Of a stretch of DNA of 5,677 bases, positions 5,449 through 5,677 are shown piece after piece (the first letter of the stretch is position 1; each line of letters opens with the position of its first letter). The position numbers and the translations under genes were made by a program. The DNA is from an uncultured Oscillibacter sp. (GTDB lineage: Bacteria > Bacillota > Clostridia > Oscillospirales > Oscillospiraceae). The stretch covers positions 1 to 5,677 of the forward strand of contig CAJUQQ010000094.1 of the NCBI GenBank assembly GCA_910588175.1, written 5' to 3'. A model generated the notes under the pieces. That model had not been told where the DNA came from. It saw only the letters and a list, made by a program, of their open reading frames with translations, and did no database searches.

Positions 5449-5677
5449 TGCCCGCCGGGCATCGCTCCTGGCCTACTGCAAGCTGACGGAGCTGGCGGAC
5501 GATCCTGAGGTGGCCGCTCTGCTGGAGACCTTCTACGGCGCGGCAGCGGCCTACATGGCCCAGGCCGGGGTGTCCGAGCCGGAGGAGGGCACGTTCCGCC
5601 GCTCCCAGTACGACCTGTGCGTCAACCACCTGGTTCTGGACAGTTGGGATAAGCGGGAGATGTCCGTCTCCGGGACG
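5432..5677 (+). CDS. gp6-like head-tail connector (adaptor) protein, 3' end missing
   Basis: The connector forms a ring beneath the portal and begins the neck after packaging. 82 residues are visible before the window ends, with no stop. The visible part is mostly helical: SDARRASLLAYCKL (5-18), an acidic turn ELADDPEVAALLETFYGAAAAYMAQAG (20-46), then RRSQYDLCVNHLVLDSWDKRE (54-74). This is the usual pattern of the gp6-like/Phage_connect family, in which helices pack around a ring. The start is ATG 5432, seven bases after GGAG (5421-5424), overlapping the end of the SH3-like gene by 17 bases. The position after the capsid module is where this family is expected. The connector call is fairly secure for a partial protein; a different small neck protein is possible. 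Confidence 0.8.
   Translation, partial: MSPLSDARRASLLAYCKLTELADDPEVAALLETFYGAAAAYMAQAGVSEPEEGTFRRSQYDLCVNHLVLDSWDKREMSVSGT
5447..5463 (+). other. GC-rich perfect palindrome at the SH3/connector junction
   Basis: GATGCCCG and CGGGCATC flank a single C, giving an 8-1-8 inverted repeat. As RNA it would fold as a 7-bp stem with a GCC loop. It starts within the stop codon of the SH3-like gene (TGA 5446-5448) and lies 15 bases into the connector gene. No T-run follows, so it is not a terminator. A palindrome of this length can arise by chance in GC-rich DNA, so function is uncertain. Confidence 0.5.

Noticed and set aside
1..5677. Defence system, retron, CRISPR array, tRNA or insertion sequence
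   Set aside because: Nearly all of the window is accounted for by contiguous head-assembly genes. I saw no regularly spaced repeats, reverse transcriptase or transposase motifs, or tRNA cloverleaf.

Overview
The window is a stretch of the head-morphogenesis (late structural) operon of a tailed, HK97-type siphovirus or prophage. All genes are on the + strand and tightly packed. The DNA is clearly GC-rich with G/C-loaded third codon positions, and starts carry strong purine Shine-Dalgarno sites (AAAGGAG, AGGAGG). With the flavour of the proteins, this suggests a GC-rich Bacillota host of class Clostridia, perhaps an Oscillospiraceae-like gut bacterium. That host call is recognition-based and could be wrong. 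Nothing here tells an integrated prophage from a free phage.

Layout: 1-1596 is the large terminase subunit, already open at base 1, so its N-terminus lies upstream. 1597-1664 is the only real gap; it holds a GC-rich stem-loop, a perfect palindrome and a strong ribosome binding site. 1665-1844 encodes a 59-residue, two-helix membrane protein. Its stop overlaps the GTG start of the portal gene (1841-3106). A prohead protease (3107-3841) begins at the base after the portal stop. Its 3' end overlaps the major capsid gene (3816-5021) by 26 bases. After a 13-base gap comes a protein with an acidic, proline-containing tail and an SH3-like domain (5035-5448). The start of a gp6-like head-tail connector (5432 onward) runs off the window.

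The genes make one assembly pathway. The capsid protein, with an N-terminal scaffold-like delta domain, assembles on the portal; the protease trims the delta domain; the terminase packages DNA through the portal; the connector then closes the head for tail joining. The roles of the small membrane protein and the SH3-like protein are not evident from sequence.

I do not see a defence system, CRISPR array, RNA gene or mobile element. The most unusual signal is an exact 18-base repeat, TGTGTCCAACTTGGACAC, containing a perfect 8-1-8 palindrome. It occurs just upstream of the membrane-protein ribosome binding site (1633-1650) and again inside the protease gene (3715-3732), where the arms extend to 10 bases. 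Other points worth a look are a Cys/His cluster in the protease, the small membrane gene between terminase and portal, and the SH3-like protein behind the capsid gene.
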